From: Leptodactylus fallax
Lineage: Eukaryota; Chordata; Amphibia; Anura; Leptodactylidae
Assembly (NCBI GenBank): GCA_947044405.1
Contig: CAMRHE010000354.1
Span: 434,001 to 498,000, forward strand
DNA length: 64,000 bases
Direction of reading: 5' to 3'
The first letter of the stretch is position 1, and each line of letters starts with the position of its first letter. The notes under the pieces are model-generated. The model did not search any database. It saw only the letters and a program-made list of their open reading frames with translations, and had not been told where the DNA came from. A program made the translations under genes and the position numbers. Positions 32,801 to 43,480 of this stretch are shown here, piece by piece.

Positions 32801-33667
32801 GTGTGGTCTAAAGCTGGTCTTTACCGGATTGCGGACATGGTTGATCCTGGAACCTTGGAACTCAGGTCCTTTGCCTACCTTATAGCTAATCAAAACCTGC
32901 CAGGTACTGAATGGTTCCATTATTTACAGGTGGTTCACTTTGTCCGCTCCCTCCATGGGTCCCTTAAAGTGTCACTGCCCACCGCTTTTGAAAAGATTTG
33001 CCGTGCAGGTACGTCCACTAGGGGCCTTATATCCTCTATTTACCAACTTCTTACCTCACAAACTACAGGCTCCCCAGTTACCCATCGCTATATGCTTAAA
33101 TGGGAGGAGGCGGTGGGTAGACCCATCTCCCAGGAACAATGGCGGATTGTATGGTCTCGGGCCCAGAAATCATCTCAGTGCATTACATTTCGGGAAGCGC
33201 AGTATAAGTTGTTGATGCATTGGTATCATACCCCGGCTCTCCTCCATGCTTTAAATCCATTGGTTCCCCCATGGTGCTGGCGCTGTGGAGCTGCGGTGGG
33301 TACCCTGCACCACATCTTTTGGACGTGCCCTCTCATCCTGGGTTTCTGGAGGGAGGTCAGGACTTTGGCGACTGCTCTCTTTTTGCAAGAGGCCCCTCTT
33401 GACCCTCTGGTCTATCTCCTGAACCTTCCCCCCAGGCACCTGAGCAATAAGTCATCCAGGCTTTTCTTGCACCTTTGTACTGCAGCTAAAATTCTCATAG
33501 CTAGAAACTGGAAGAAAGTGAATCCCCCATCTGGTCTTGAACTTGTGGCTAGAGTGAAGGATGCGAGGAGTCTTGAATGCCTGACCGCGGGCCTAAACAA
33601 CTCACAGGACGCCTTTGGGGCTATCTGGGCACCCTGGGATATGTATTGTACATCACAGGGTCTCTGA
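29854..33667 (+). pseudogene. L1 ORF2 (endonuclease-reverse transcriptase), broken
   Basis: Endonuclease: TINVKGLGSN and VAFLQETYFD (catalytic Asn and Glu), TGA at 30121-30123, continuing FVILEGLLHG and NVYAPN in the same frame, a frameshift at about 30215-30240, then EGDFNMVF and LTWSDHAPVVV. RT: NGKAPGPDGFTYNYY, NYRPIALLN, LSLDAEKAFDRIDW, GTRQGCPLSPIIFA, and SLFADDVLL with FADD at 31973-31984. A TAG at 32396-32398 interrupts just before KAIFQFIWQAKR. The C-terminal zinc motif CWRCGAAVGTLHHIFWTC lies near 33273-33327. The stop at 33665-33667 is in the expected place. Three lesions make it inactive. Confidence 0.93.
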
Positions 33668-33868
33668 TCTCTAGTCCTCTTCTCCCCTCCCCTCCTTTCC
33701 TCTGCTTCTACCCTTGTCTTCTTAATCCCTTCATCCCTCCCCTCCCTTGTTTACTGTCTAATTTGAATGCATATTGCTTAAGGGAGAAGAGGCGGATAGC
33801 CTCTACCTACCTCATTGTTTTCTGCTTGTTTGATCTTTTTTTCTCTTTATACCTTGTTAATGAAAAAT
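33668..33868 (+). other. L1 3' UTR
   Basis: A pyrimidine-rich region of about 200 bp, ending with TTGTTAATGAAAAA followed by TTTTTTCATT. No clear poly(A) or repeat tail separates it from array DNA. Confidence 0.55.
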
Positions 33869-33875
33869 TTTTTCA

Positions 33876-33957
33876 TTCGCCCCTCACTGATCAGGTATTT
33901 AGGGCTTATCCTGAGGATAGGTCATAAAAAAAAATTAAATCTGGACAACCCCTTTAA
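33876..33957. mobile_element. Right half of the TTAA MITE after L1
   Basis: Array sequence resumes at CGCCCCTCACTGATC, which is the interior of the MITE at 25354-25525, and runs to its right TTAA end. The left half of the MITE and the tRNA-Ile expected before it are absent. Confidence 0.75.
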
Positions 33958-34108
33958 GTTCTATTGATAAGTGTGGGTTCTCTTCATGCAGTTATAACAC
34001 GTTTTGTTGATCTTTCATTTGTTAGAGGATTTTTTTTTCTATATTCTGTGCTCTTCTTCTATTACTTTGTATCATTTTAGTTAATTTTGTAACTAACAAA
34101 AATTTAGC

Positions 34109-34180
34109 CTCCCCGTCGGGGAATCGAACCCCGGTCTCCCGCGTGACAGGCGGGGATACTTACCACTATACTAACGAGGA
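34109..34180 (-). tRNA. tRNA-Asp-GTC: tRNA-Asp (GTC), second U3 copy
   Basis: 72 nt, identical to 5014-5085. It belongs to the partial unit to the right of L1. Confidence 0.96.
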
Positions 34181-35038
34181 AATGCTATGGATTGTCCCTT
34201 AAAGGGAAGCATCGGATATTTCTATAGGATCCATTCTATGTTCGGACCCTTCATGCTTATTATAACCTGAGATAGTTTGATTGGTCAGATGTTATTTGTA
34301 GCTTCCTTTCTGTCAAACCAAAAGATGAAGCCCCTTAACAAAGGTTCCCCTATAATTCCTCAAAATTCCCTAAAAAATGGATTTTCATGCATCTTTTCTA
34401 CAAAAATGTTTCAAGGTGAATAGGAAGTTACATTCTTAAAGTATAACTCCCGTTTATTTTTTTCACTATTATATCAGGTGGGGGGTGCGGGGTGTGGTGA
34501 CTGTTTTTGTAATATACTTTATTATCCTATCTAATTTCCTTTTTATTATAAAACAGGCTGTAACATTCCCCTTAGCAACCTCTAACTGAGCTGTTACTAG
34601 GGAAAGTCTGTACACAGTTATATTGTAAATATGTAGAGCTGAAGCATTTACCAAAGGGGAGACGGTCACTTCACATGGCTGTATCTCTGGTTTTATACTG
34701 CCTAGAAAAATGGTTCTGGTATCACAAGAAAGCTGAAATTCTCAGCTTTCATATGATGCCAAGATTTAAGAGCTATAACTTAATCTGAGATAACATTCAG
34801 CCTGACTGTATGACGGGTCAGAACAGACTTGAATGACAGCAATGTGATATTAGCCTAAGAAAAATACTATAAATCTAGAAAATACACACATTCATACTAA
34901 AGAAACACACAAAACTGTACAGATGAAGGATACTATCATCATATGTCACATCATTTGGCTTCCCATGACCATGTGGCGGTAATATATAGCTATAGAAAGT
35001 CTATCCACAACTAATATGAAGAAGTTCTAAAAGAGTAA
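34181..35038. repeat. Asp-Glu spacer, U3 second copy
   Basis: Homologous to 25751-26626 with a few percent difference by eye, so the two Asp-Glu segments around L1 are not recent identical duplicates. No gene. Confidence 0.55.
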
Positions 35039-35110
35039 TTCCCTGACCGGGAATCGAACCCGGGCCGCGGCGGTGAGAGCGCCGAATCCTAACCACTAGA
35101 CCACCAGGGA
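35039..35110 (-). tRNA. tRNA-Glu-CTC: tRNA-Glu (CTC), second U3 copy
   Basis: 72 nt, identical to 21314-21385, CTC anticodon. A TTTT run follows on the minus strand (ACTCTTTTAGAAC). Confidence 0.96.
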
Positions 35111-36062
35111 AGGTGTTCATTAGTGTGTGCTTCCACTTTCATGACAGTAGTGGTCACCATTTTAGCTGCTTTGTCCAAATGAAAGTGAAATAGTTCATTC
35201 CAATCTTTTTTGGAAAGTTTGACCCTAAACCAGTTTGTTCCAAACTGATTTGCTCATCTCTATAAGTAACATCAGACCCATTGGTTCCTCCATTTCAGGA
35301 TATCTTCACGTGGCATATATTACAGACTGAAAAATAGGGAGCTAATCTCCAGGGAAATGAACCTATAAAATCCAGGTCCCTGTGGCAATATTTGTTTTTC
35401 CAGTAGCATAGACAGCGGTAATGAAACAATCAGGACAAGTGTTGGCAGAAAGGAAGTGGTGCAAGCCCCTAAGTTTATTCTTATGTAATACCAAATATAC
35501 ATCTTAGGGAGCCCAAGACAAATTGCAGCTCCTCAACCAGACTATGTTACACATTTGCAAAAGGCTGGAGAATTAGAAAGTCTTTCAATAATAAAACGTA
35601 ACTTTTAATAAATAAATGAAATAAAAAATTTGTAAACTTAAATATACCCTAAAGATGAATTAAAAATATTGACTGTAAATTCTAGACAGGTATATGTGGA
35701 TCTGACGGCCGCCTTTAACCTTAACCCCAGTTTGAATCTGGGAAATATATTATACAATCAGATGTGGGACCACCGATACATAAGTGTCCGTCTTCCCCTG
35801 TTATTACTGAGTATACACTCCCTCTTCTATTATACAAAGAGGGGTATAAGAGAAACTAAGATTTATCAAGTTTGTCTTCTGATAAATATTTTTTCACTCT
35901 CAGAAGATATATCAATCGCTAGGTGCAAAAAATAGGGGCAGGGCGGACCTCATCAATAGTAACAGAGATAAAAAAAAACCCTGTGAAACCTGTCTCTAGA
36001 TGTGACCACTACTCTATATCTTTATGTTTCCCTTCTCCCCCTTTTCTTTCCTCCTCTCTTTC
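35111..36062. repeat. Post-Glu spacer and truncated block H, U3
   Basis: Spacer to about 35548, where the minisatellite is deleted as in U2, then block H with its conserved core (35669-35935), ending at CCTCTCTTTCC. The array then joins into the middle of an ACTAGCAGAAG-type repeat. No gene called. Confidence 0.5.
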
Positions 36063-36425
36063 CAGGGAAACCTGGTAAATGAAATGTGAACTTATATTGG
36101 CTGATGCACATCATATATGACTGAATATTTAAGGACCTGCGAACTGCTATTGACTCTTACTCATCGGTTGTTATGGAAACCTGGAGTAAAGCTGTGTGTA
36201 TGTGACCTTGTGTAACAGTGTCATCCACAGCGCCCTGCCCCTTTAAAGCTGACCTACAGCAGTGAAGAAAAATGGCTGGGTTGTTATGGAAACATGGAGT
36301 GCAGCTGTGTGCATGTGAGTTTTCATTAGCTCGAGTAGCAGCCATGTGTTTTGCTGCAGGGGGCATGAATAGATTAAAAACGTTTCAATTTATAAGAATG
36401 CTGACATCCATTATGGCCGTCCAGT

Positions 36426-36805
36426 CAGTGGTGTAAATACCGGGGTAGCTGCGGTAGCGGCTGCCACAGGGCCTGGGACATTACGGTTCCCAACAGGCCC
36501 CTGATGTTTTTTTGTTTTTTTTAATAAGCCATTACCTGCTGGTGTAACACCAGCAGGTAACGGGCCCTATTTATTTACCGATCGCCGCTCCGGTTCATGG
36601 CCGCCTGCGCTTCACCTTCTGCGGAGGCGGCTGTGAGCAGGAGCGAGAATCAGTAAGTAAGACCTGCGGGCTGTGAACCCGACAAACACTGCTATCATTA
36701 TACTCTGGGGTCTTTTCAGGAATTTAGGAATGCAGTTTGTGGGGGGGGGGGGGTCCCATGTCAAATGTTCGCCTTGGGGCCCAGCCATTCCTAGTTACAC
36801 CACTG
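36426..36805. mobile_element. hAT-type MITE
   Basis: 380 bp with terminal repeats CAGTGGTGTAAATAC and CTAGTTACACCACTG. Flanked by CGTCCAGT and AGTCCAGT, a near-perfect 8-bp duplication as made by hAT transposases. Internal poly-T, an ACCTGCTGGTG palindrome and a G12 run. No coding capacity. Confidence 0.8.
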
Positions 36806-37028
36806 AGTCCAGTATTGGTACAGTCTATTTATGGCTGTGTTGTTATGAAAACCTGGTAAATTATATGTGAACTTATATTGGCTGATACATGTGATATGAC
36901 TGAATATTTAAGGACCTGCGAACTGCTATTGGCTAATACAGGTCATAAATAGCTTGGTTGCTATGGAAACCTGTGTGCCTGAGGAGAGTAAGCGCCTGCG
37001 AGGTCCTATTGGCTGATAAGGGTCATGT

Positions 37029-38003
37029 TGTAAGAGACAGCCAATGTTGTCTTAAGCTTCATTTGTCTGTATAAACTGTTAATGTTGAATGTATTTCTGT
37101 GATTCTGTTCCTTTAAGGCAGCAGCCATTGTAATTGTGACATGATGCTGGAGTGAGACCCCCCCTTTTATGTCAGCCTGCCTGTTCTGCAGACAGAGTGT
37201 GAGCAGAGAAGCAGGAAGTGACGAGACAGAGAGCAGCAGCCATCTTGGCAAGTGTTGTATTGAACTGGTGTGGAGATTTTTCTGTACAGCTAAGCTGTAT
37301 CTTGGTCCAGAGACAAACAGAGTGTAAAGAGACAACAGGACTAGTGAGTCCACGTGAAAGGAACTGTGCTCAGTGGCTGATCAGTGAGACTGACATTGTG
37401 ACTGTGTATATGGATACCACATATAGAGACTCGCAGTGCTGTTGACGTACTGGACAGCACCTGCTAAACCCCGGCTCACATCCCAGCTCAGTGTATGGAT
37501 TCGGTAGGACTGTCAGTGTGCTGAGTGGAATCTGCTGTTGGATTACATTGCATTCAGTTGGTTTCCCTGTCTGTTAAAGAGGACTTCATTTCTCCCAAGA
37601 TCCTGATAACCGTGAGGAGAGGACGCTTCACTATAAAAGAAAGGACCGACTTTGGGCCCCACCGCGCGCTTCTACGGACTGTAAGCGGTCCACCTGGACC
37701 ACTGGGGAAAAGGGGGTGCACCCAAATGTGAAGTCAGGGTCAGTTAGGGATAGTTTTGAGTATATTGTTCATTCAGTGTCCATACTGCAGAAGTGGACAG
37801 AGTAAAAGTAGAAACCATTGCAGAATTTGCCTTGAAATTGTTCATGCTATATTGTATATTTTGCTTGTCTTTAGCCCTGTCATTTTACCTTTAACTAGCC
37901 TTTATTAACTTATAGTAAATATATATTTTTTTTCTTGAACTACCGCGTGTGCGTTCATTTCTGGTTGCGGAGTCCAAACCACCTGCCTTGCTCTCGGTTC
38001 ACA
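37029..38003. mobile_element. Solo LTR of an endogenous retrovirus
   Basis: A 975-bp sequence starting TGTAAGAGAC and ending GGTTCACA (TG...CA), flanked by ATGT at 37025-37028 and 38004-38007. It interrupts the sequence CATGTGACCGTGTG, which is uninterrupted at about 10376, 11578, 39675, 51830 and 53030. The element contains a TATAAAA at 37632-37638, a possible promoter TATA box, and an AT-rich AGTAAATATATA stretch near 37913. No gag, pol or env and no second LTR, so it is the product of LTR-LTR recombination. A 4-bp duplication is typical of gammaretrovirus-like ERVs. Confidence 0.85.
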
Positions 38004-38256
38004 ATGTGACCGTGTGTATGGTAGTTGGAATATGAGTGAAAGACTTGCAGGCTAGTATTAGCTAATGCTGGTCATTTTTTGGGAATACTGTATCTCAGGA
38101 ACGGTACATCCTTTAGAACTGAGACCCAGTCTATAATATTCCCGGACACCTGATGTACATGTGTGCCAAATTTGGTGAGGAACGGTCCAGTCGTTTGGTC
38201 GCGCATAAAGAACAGACAGACAGATAAACACAAACTCATTTTTATATATATAAGAG

Positions 38257-39920
38257 ACTAGAGGAAGGACCCGGCTTCGCACGGGTATATTTCATATTTT
38301 GTTTGTGTAGTGACCGCATAAGAATTGGCCAGTTTTGCACTTGACATCCAGTATGGCAGTCCAGTACAGATACAGTCTATTTATGGCTGTGTTGTTATGG
38401 AAACCTGGTAAATGAAATGTGAACTTACATTGGCTAATACACGTCATATGACTGAATATTTAAGGACCTGCGAACTGCTATTGACTCATGCAGGACATAA
38501 ATAGCTTGGTTGCTATGGAAACCTGGTGTAAAGCTGTGTGTATGTCAAGACTGAACCTGTGATTTTCCATTGGTCCATAAGTGTCATGTGATCATGTGCA
38601 TCTCAGTTTGGATATCAGTGAAAAACCTGCGATCGGTTGTTATGGAAAATCTGGATGAAAGCTGTGTGTATGTGACCTTGTGTAACAGTGTCATCCTCAG
38701 CGCCCTGCCCCTTTAAAGCTGACCTACAGCAGTGAAGAAAAATGGCTGGGTTGTTATTGAAACCTGGAGTGCAGCTGTGTGCATGTGGCTGACAATGCTT
38801 TGTCAGATTGGAGACGGGCTTGGGTCTGCTGGGGAGTTTCAGCAGCTCGCTGTTGTCTGTAACATACCTTATCAGATTGGAGACAGGCTTGGGTCTGCTG
38901 AGAGTTTTCATTAGCCTGAGCAGCAGCCATGTGTTTTGCTGCAGGGGGCATGAGTAGTTTAAAAAACGTTTCAATTTATAAGAATGCTGAAATCCAGTAT
39001 GGCAGTCCAGTCAGTGGAGTAAATACCGGTTTAGCAGTGGTAGCGGCTGGCACAGGGCCCGGGACATTAGGGGACCCGGCGGGCCTCTGATGTCTTTTTT
39101 TTTTTTTTTTAACACCAGCAGGTAACGGGCTCTATTTACTTACCGATCCACGCTCCTGCTCATGTCCTCCTGCAATTCACCTTCTGCAGAGGCGGCTGTG
39201 AGCAGGAGCGGGGATTGGTAAGTAAGGCCTGTGGGCCGTGAACCCCACAAACTCTGCTATCATTATACTCTGGTTTCTTTTCAGCCTGCTTCTTGCCTTC
39301 TTGGTGGCGTCCCAGATGTCGGTGGGCCAGTCCGACGTCATTATGCGTTGCGATACATGCCTGGCTCACGTGACATCTGGTCCAACATTGAAGAGGTAGC
39401 GGGAAGTGCGCATAATACTATATGAAGGGGCCACTATGATACTGTGTGCAGGGGCCACTATGGGGCATAATAGTGTGTGTAGGAATGCAGTTTGTGGGGG
39501 GGGGGGGGTTGCCGGGGGGGGGGTCCATGTCAAATGTTCGCCTTGGGGCCCTGCCATTGCTAGTTACGCCACTGAGTCCAGTATAGGTACAGTCTATTTA
39601 TGGCTGTGTTGTTATGGAAACCTGTGTGCCTGAGGAGAGTAAGCGCCTGCGAGCTGTTATTGGCTGATAAGGGACATGTGACCGTGTGTATGGCAGTTGG
39701 AATATGAGTGAAAGACTTGCAGGCTTGTATAGACTAATGCTGGTCATTTTTTGGGAATACTGTATCTCAGAAACGGTACGTCCAAGAGAGCTGAGACCCA
39801 CTCTATAATATTCCTGGACACCTGATGTACATGTGTGCCAAATTTGGTGAGGATCGGTCCAGTCATTTGGTCGCGCATAAAGAACAGACAGACAGACAGG
39901 AACTCATTTTTATATATATA
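38257..39920. repeat. ACTAGCAGAAG...(GACA)n repeat, second U3 copy
   Basis: Starts ACTAGAGGAAGGACCCGGCTTC and ends in (GACA)n, CTCATTTTTATATATATA. It contains the complete hAT MITE at 39012. Confidence 0.6.
39012..39574. mobile_element. hAT-type MITE, complete with perfect 8-bp TSD
   Basis: 563 bp from CAGTGGAGTAAATACC to TAGTTACGCCACTG. Perfect target duplication AGTCCAGT at 39004-39011 and 39575-39582. This copy defines the family. It contains poly-T near 39095 and G runs near 39497 and 39512. Confidence 0.85.
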
Positions 39921-40137
39921 AGAGATAAGAGATATATCAGAGGTCTCCAATGACCAGTACGGGGCTGTGAATCACTTGGTACTGAGCCGGCCCGGACATT
40001 GGGGATCTCTGTGGGCAACTCGGTGTTGGCTGATGCTCCTGTGCTGCGTGTAATCCACAACATAGGGGCATCGGCCGACACCTGGTAAGTGTCCACAGAA
40101 TCGTTTTTGAGAGGCTACACTAGCAGATCACTTTCTA

Positions 40138-40317
40138 CTTACCTGCTTACTAATGCAGCCTGCGGGATCTCTTCTGACACACAGGATGTGCGCATCTTCT
40201 ATTCTAGTCCCAGAGCCTTCGCTATGGTGCCGCTGGGACTGGGGAGCAGAATAGAAGATGCGCACATCCTGTGTGTCAGAAGAGATCCCGGGAGCTGCAT
40301 TAGTAATCAGGTAAGTA
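40138..40317. repeat. Long palindrome, U3
   Basis: Same inverted repeat as 12044-12222, with small arm mismatches (GCAGCCTGCGGGATC versus GATCCCGGGAGCTGC). Both outward CAGGTAAGT edges are kept. Confidence 0.85.
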
Positions 40318-40331
40318 TAAGGGAAATATAA

Positions 40332-40752
40332 TGGAGGGGGACTATTACCTGTAGGGGGCGCTACTAGGGCTCTATTACAGTAATAGTGCCTCCCACAGGT
40401 AATAGTTCTTCCCCACCCACACACATAGGTAATGTTATTAACTGTAGGGGGCACTATTACTGTAATAGAGCCCTAGTAATGTCCCCAAAGGTAATAGCCC
40501 CCCTCCCCACACACACAGGTTAAATTACCTGTGGGGGGCACTATTACAGTAATAGTGCCCCTCAATTAATAACATTACCTGTGGTGGCCACTATTACAGT
40601 TACCACAGTGCCCCACAGTTAATAACAGTCCCCTCACACACAGGTAATGATATGAACTGGTGGGGGCACTATTACTGTAAAAATGCCATTGTAGCGTCCC
40701 CCACACGTAATATTTCCTGTAGGGGGCACTATTACTGTAATAGAGCACCCTG
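40332..40752. repeat. Palindromic minisatellite, U3
   Basis: As 12238-12612, about 420 bp. Confidence 0.75.
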
Positions 40753-41027
40753 AGTGATCGTCCCCACTGCCCTACCTATACTTTATAAAGGGAGCTCTCT
40801 CTCCATATCACCCGTACTTGAGTGAGGGCCCCTCCCCCTACTTTTATTAAGGAAGCCATCCATACCCGCAATAAGTTATGCATGATACGGAGAGATCCCC
40901 CTTAATAAAGTATAGGGGACTGTATAAATGTAATCATTAAATACACACCTATTGTGTTTTCTTATGATCCATATATAATACAATTCTGGGCTACGATTGA
41001 TTTAATATCAAAGCAAAAGAGAAAACA

Positions 41028-41100
41028 TGTTTCTGCCCGGTTTCGAACCGGGGACCTTTCGCGTGTTAGGCGAACGTGATAACCACTACACTACAGAAAC
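41028..41100 (-). tRNA. tRNA-Val-AAC: tRNA-Val (AAC)
   Basis: 73 nt, identical to 23150-23222, with downstream T runs. Confidence 0.96.
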
Positions 41101-41480
41101 TGCCCTGTGTTTGTCTTTTGGCTCATATGGGACAGTGTCACATCTGCGGCAGGACATTCTTCAGTCTCCTGCTATGATCTCTGCCTCCCACTGAAAACAA
41201 TGTGAGGAGGAATCTGGGCAGAATCTGTCACTGATTCGGGGGTGGAATCCGGCAAATTCTTTCATGTGAACTTACCCCAAGGATAGGTTCTCACTAGCGG
41301 TGGAAGTCTGTTATAATAGAGTCCATTAATGCAAAACACAGACACCTATCATAACGTAAGGTAAATGGACACTAACGGATATTAATGTCCATTATTATAC
41401 AGTCTATTTTTTGGGGATTTGGGTTTTATTTTTTTATTTTTTTTTTTTTAAGTTCCGCAGAGCTGCCCCATAGACTACAG
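41101..41480. other. Upstream flank of tRNA-Val, U3
   Basis: As 12952-13330; no gene. T-rich just before the next head. Confidence 0.5.
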
Positions 41481-42268
41481 TTTGTACGGCGAGTAAGCAG
41501 TGCGGCTCCTCCGTGCTGCCTCGGTACCAGTGATCTGCAGGGGCCCTGGGTGTCGGACCCCCGCAGATCTAATATTGATGGCCTATCTTAAGGATTATAG
41601 TGAGTCCACTACCAGGGAATAAGAGCAGAGATGCGTCTTTGTGGCCACCAACCCATGGCCCAATGCATAGATAATGATCCTTTTATAGATATGTAAATCA
41701 TACAGCAAGTGCATCCGGGGCGGGCCAGATTTGGGAAATTTGCTTATAGACAGCTGAGGAACACGCAGAGAGGGGGAACATGTTATTCACACCTACAGGG
41801 GTGCTGCGGCGCTGCAATTCCAGAGGAGAGCTGAAGCACTTGCAGCTGTCTGTAGGTAAAGCTGGCAAGTCAGCCCCGCCTCCAGTGTACCTGAGGGCTG
41901 TAAATCTATAAATAGATGAATATCTCTGCATTACTTTATCGGTTTCTGCTCCTATTACCCATACACAGCGCTATTATTGGTTTGGCAGACCTGTCAGATT
42001 CCCTTTAATGTGCTCCTTTATCTATATTGGTGCACCAGTGTCTCTCCCAGTGTAACATGGATCTGATTATTGAATCTGTTTTTGACTTTAAGGGGTTTTC
42101 TGAGCAAAAAATATTAATAACTTCTCTTATAAAAAGGTCATCAATGTCAGATTGTATTAGCTGTTGTATGTATTAGCTGTTCTCAGCAGCTAATACATAG
42201 AAAATGGATCAGGAAGCAGATAGCTCCGTTCTGTGTATAGTGGCTATATCAGGTACTGCAGGTCAGCG
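41481..42268. repeat. Head block and truncated arm hairpin, U4
   Basis: Matches 1-788. Confidence 0.7.
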
Positions 42269-42270
42269 GT

Positions 42271-42293
42271 GCTAACCACTAGACCACCAGGTA
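42271..42293 (-). pseudogene. tRNA-Glu 5' fragment, U4
   Basis: Same fragment and junction as 790-812, so the deletion is older than the U1/U4 duplication. Confidence 0.85.
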
Positions 42294-42904
42294 AGGTGTT
42301 TATTAGTGTGTGCTTCCTCTTTCATGACAGTAGTGGTCACCATTTTAGTTTCTTTGTCCAAATCAAAGTGAAATAGTTAGTGTTCATTCAATCCAAATGT
42401 TTTTGGAAAATTTGCCCCCTAAACCAGTTTGTTCCAAACTGATTTGCTCATCTCTATAAGTAATATCAGACCCATTGGTTCCTCCATTTCAGGATATGTT
42501 CACGTGGCATATATTACAGACTGAAAAATAGGGAGCTAATCTCAAGGGAAATGAACCTATAAAATCCAGGCCCCTGTTTCGGTATTTGTTTTTCCAGTAG
42601 CATAGACAGCGGTAATGAAACAACCAGGACAAGTGTTGGCGGAAAGGAAGTGGTGCAAGCCCCTAAGTTTATTCATATGTAGAACCAAATATACATCTTA
42701 GGGAGCCCAAGACAAATTGCAGCTCCTCAATCAGACTATGTTACTGGCACTGACACTGTATAAACAGCTGAATCCTCAAACCAGTTTGTTGCCAGCTACA
42801 GATGGGCAAACCTCGCAGGATTTGTTTTGGGTTCGATTGGCTCGGGTCCCAGATTAGTTTCGTGTTGAACAATTTCGGTATGAACCACACCTTAAAATGG
42901 CTTA
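42294..42904. repeat. Post-Glu spacer, U4
   Basis: As 813-1362 but retains the stretch deleted in U1 (AATCCAAATGTTTTTGG onward). No gene. Confidence 0.6.
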
Positions 42905-43480
42905 AAACATAGTGTCGAATACTGTCAGGGCTCCTAGGAACCTATCTATAAAATATAGTGTATAACACTGTCAGGGCTCCTAGGAACCTATCTATAAAAC
43001 ATAGTGTAGAATACTCTTAGGGCTCCTAGGAACCTATCTATAAAACATAGTGTAGAATACTCTTAGGGCTCCTAGGAACCTATCTATACAACATAGTGTA
43101 TGACACTGTCAGGGCTCCTAGGAACCTATCTATAAAACATAGTGTAGAATACTGTCAGGGCTCCTAGGAACCTATCTATAAAACATATTGTATAATACTC
43201 TTAGGGCTCCTAGGAACCTATCTATAAAACATAGTGTATAACACTGTCAGGGCTCCTAGGAACCTATCTATAAAACATAGTGTATAACACTGTCAGGGCT
43301 CCTAGGAACTTATCTATAAAACAAAGTATAGAACACTGTCAGGGCTCTTAGGATCCTATCTATAAAACATAGTGTAGAACACTGTCAGGGCTCCTAGGAA
43401 CCTATCTATAATACATAGTGTATGACACTGTCAGGGCTCCTAGGAACCTATCTATAAAACATAGTGTAGAACACTGTCAT
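42905..43480. repeat. 46-bp minisatellite, about 12 copies
   Basis: Partner of 1363-2030, two copies shorter. Confidence 0.95.

Larger units (their letters stand above)
27690..33868 (+). mobile_element. Near full-length L1-type LINE (Tx1/L1 clade)
   Basis: About 6.2 kb: short 5' leader opening GGGGGCGTGGCCTGG, ORF1, an inter-ORF region of about 570 bp with a T run, ORF2 (endonuclease, RT, C-terminal zinc motif) and a 3' UTR of about 200 bp ending near AATGAAAAA. Order and motifs are L1-type. ORF1 carries one frameshift, and ORF2 two stops and one frameshift. There is no target-site duplication: the left flank is minisatellite and the right flank is the middle of the Ile-Asp MITE. Confidence 0.92.
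36063..38256. repeat. ACTAGCAGAAG...(GACA)n repeat, 5'-truncated, with two insertions
   Basis: Begins at AGGGAAACCTGGTAAATG, inside the repeat, and carries a hAT MITE (36426-36805) and a solo LTR (37029-38003). It ends with GACAGA and TATATATA. Confidence 0.6.
23602..41480. repeat. tRNA array unit U3
   Basis: Largest unit: head, hairpin, Ile-Asp-Glu, minisatellite, L1, a second Asp-Glu, truncated block H, ACTAGCAGAAG repeats with solo LTR and hAT MITEs, palindrome and Val. All six tRNA genes look intact. U6 starts like this unit. Confidence 0.85.
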
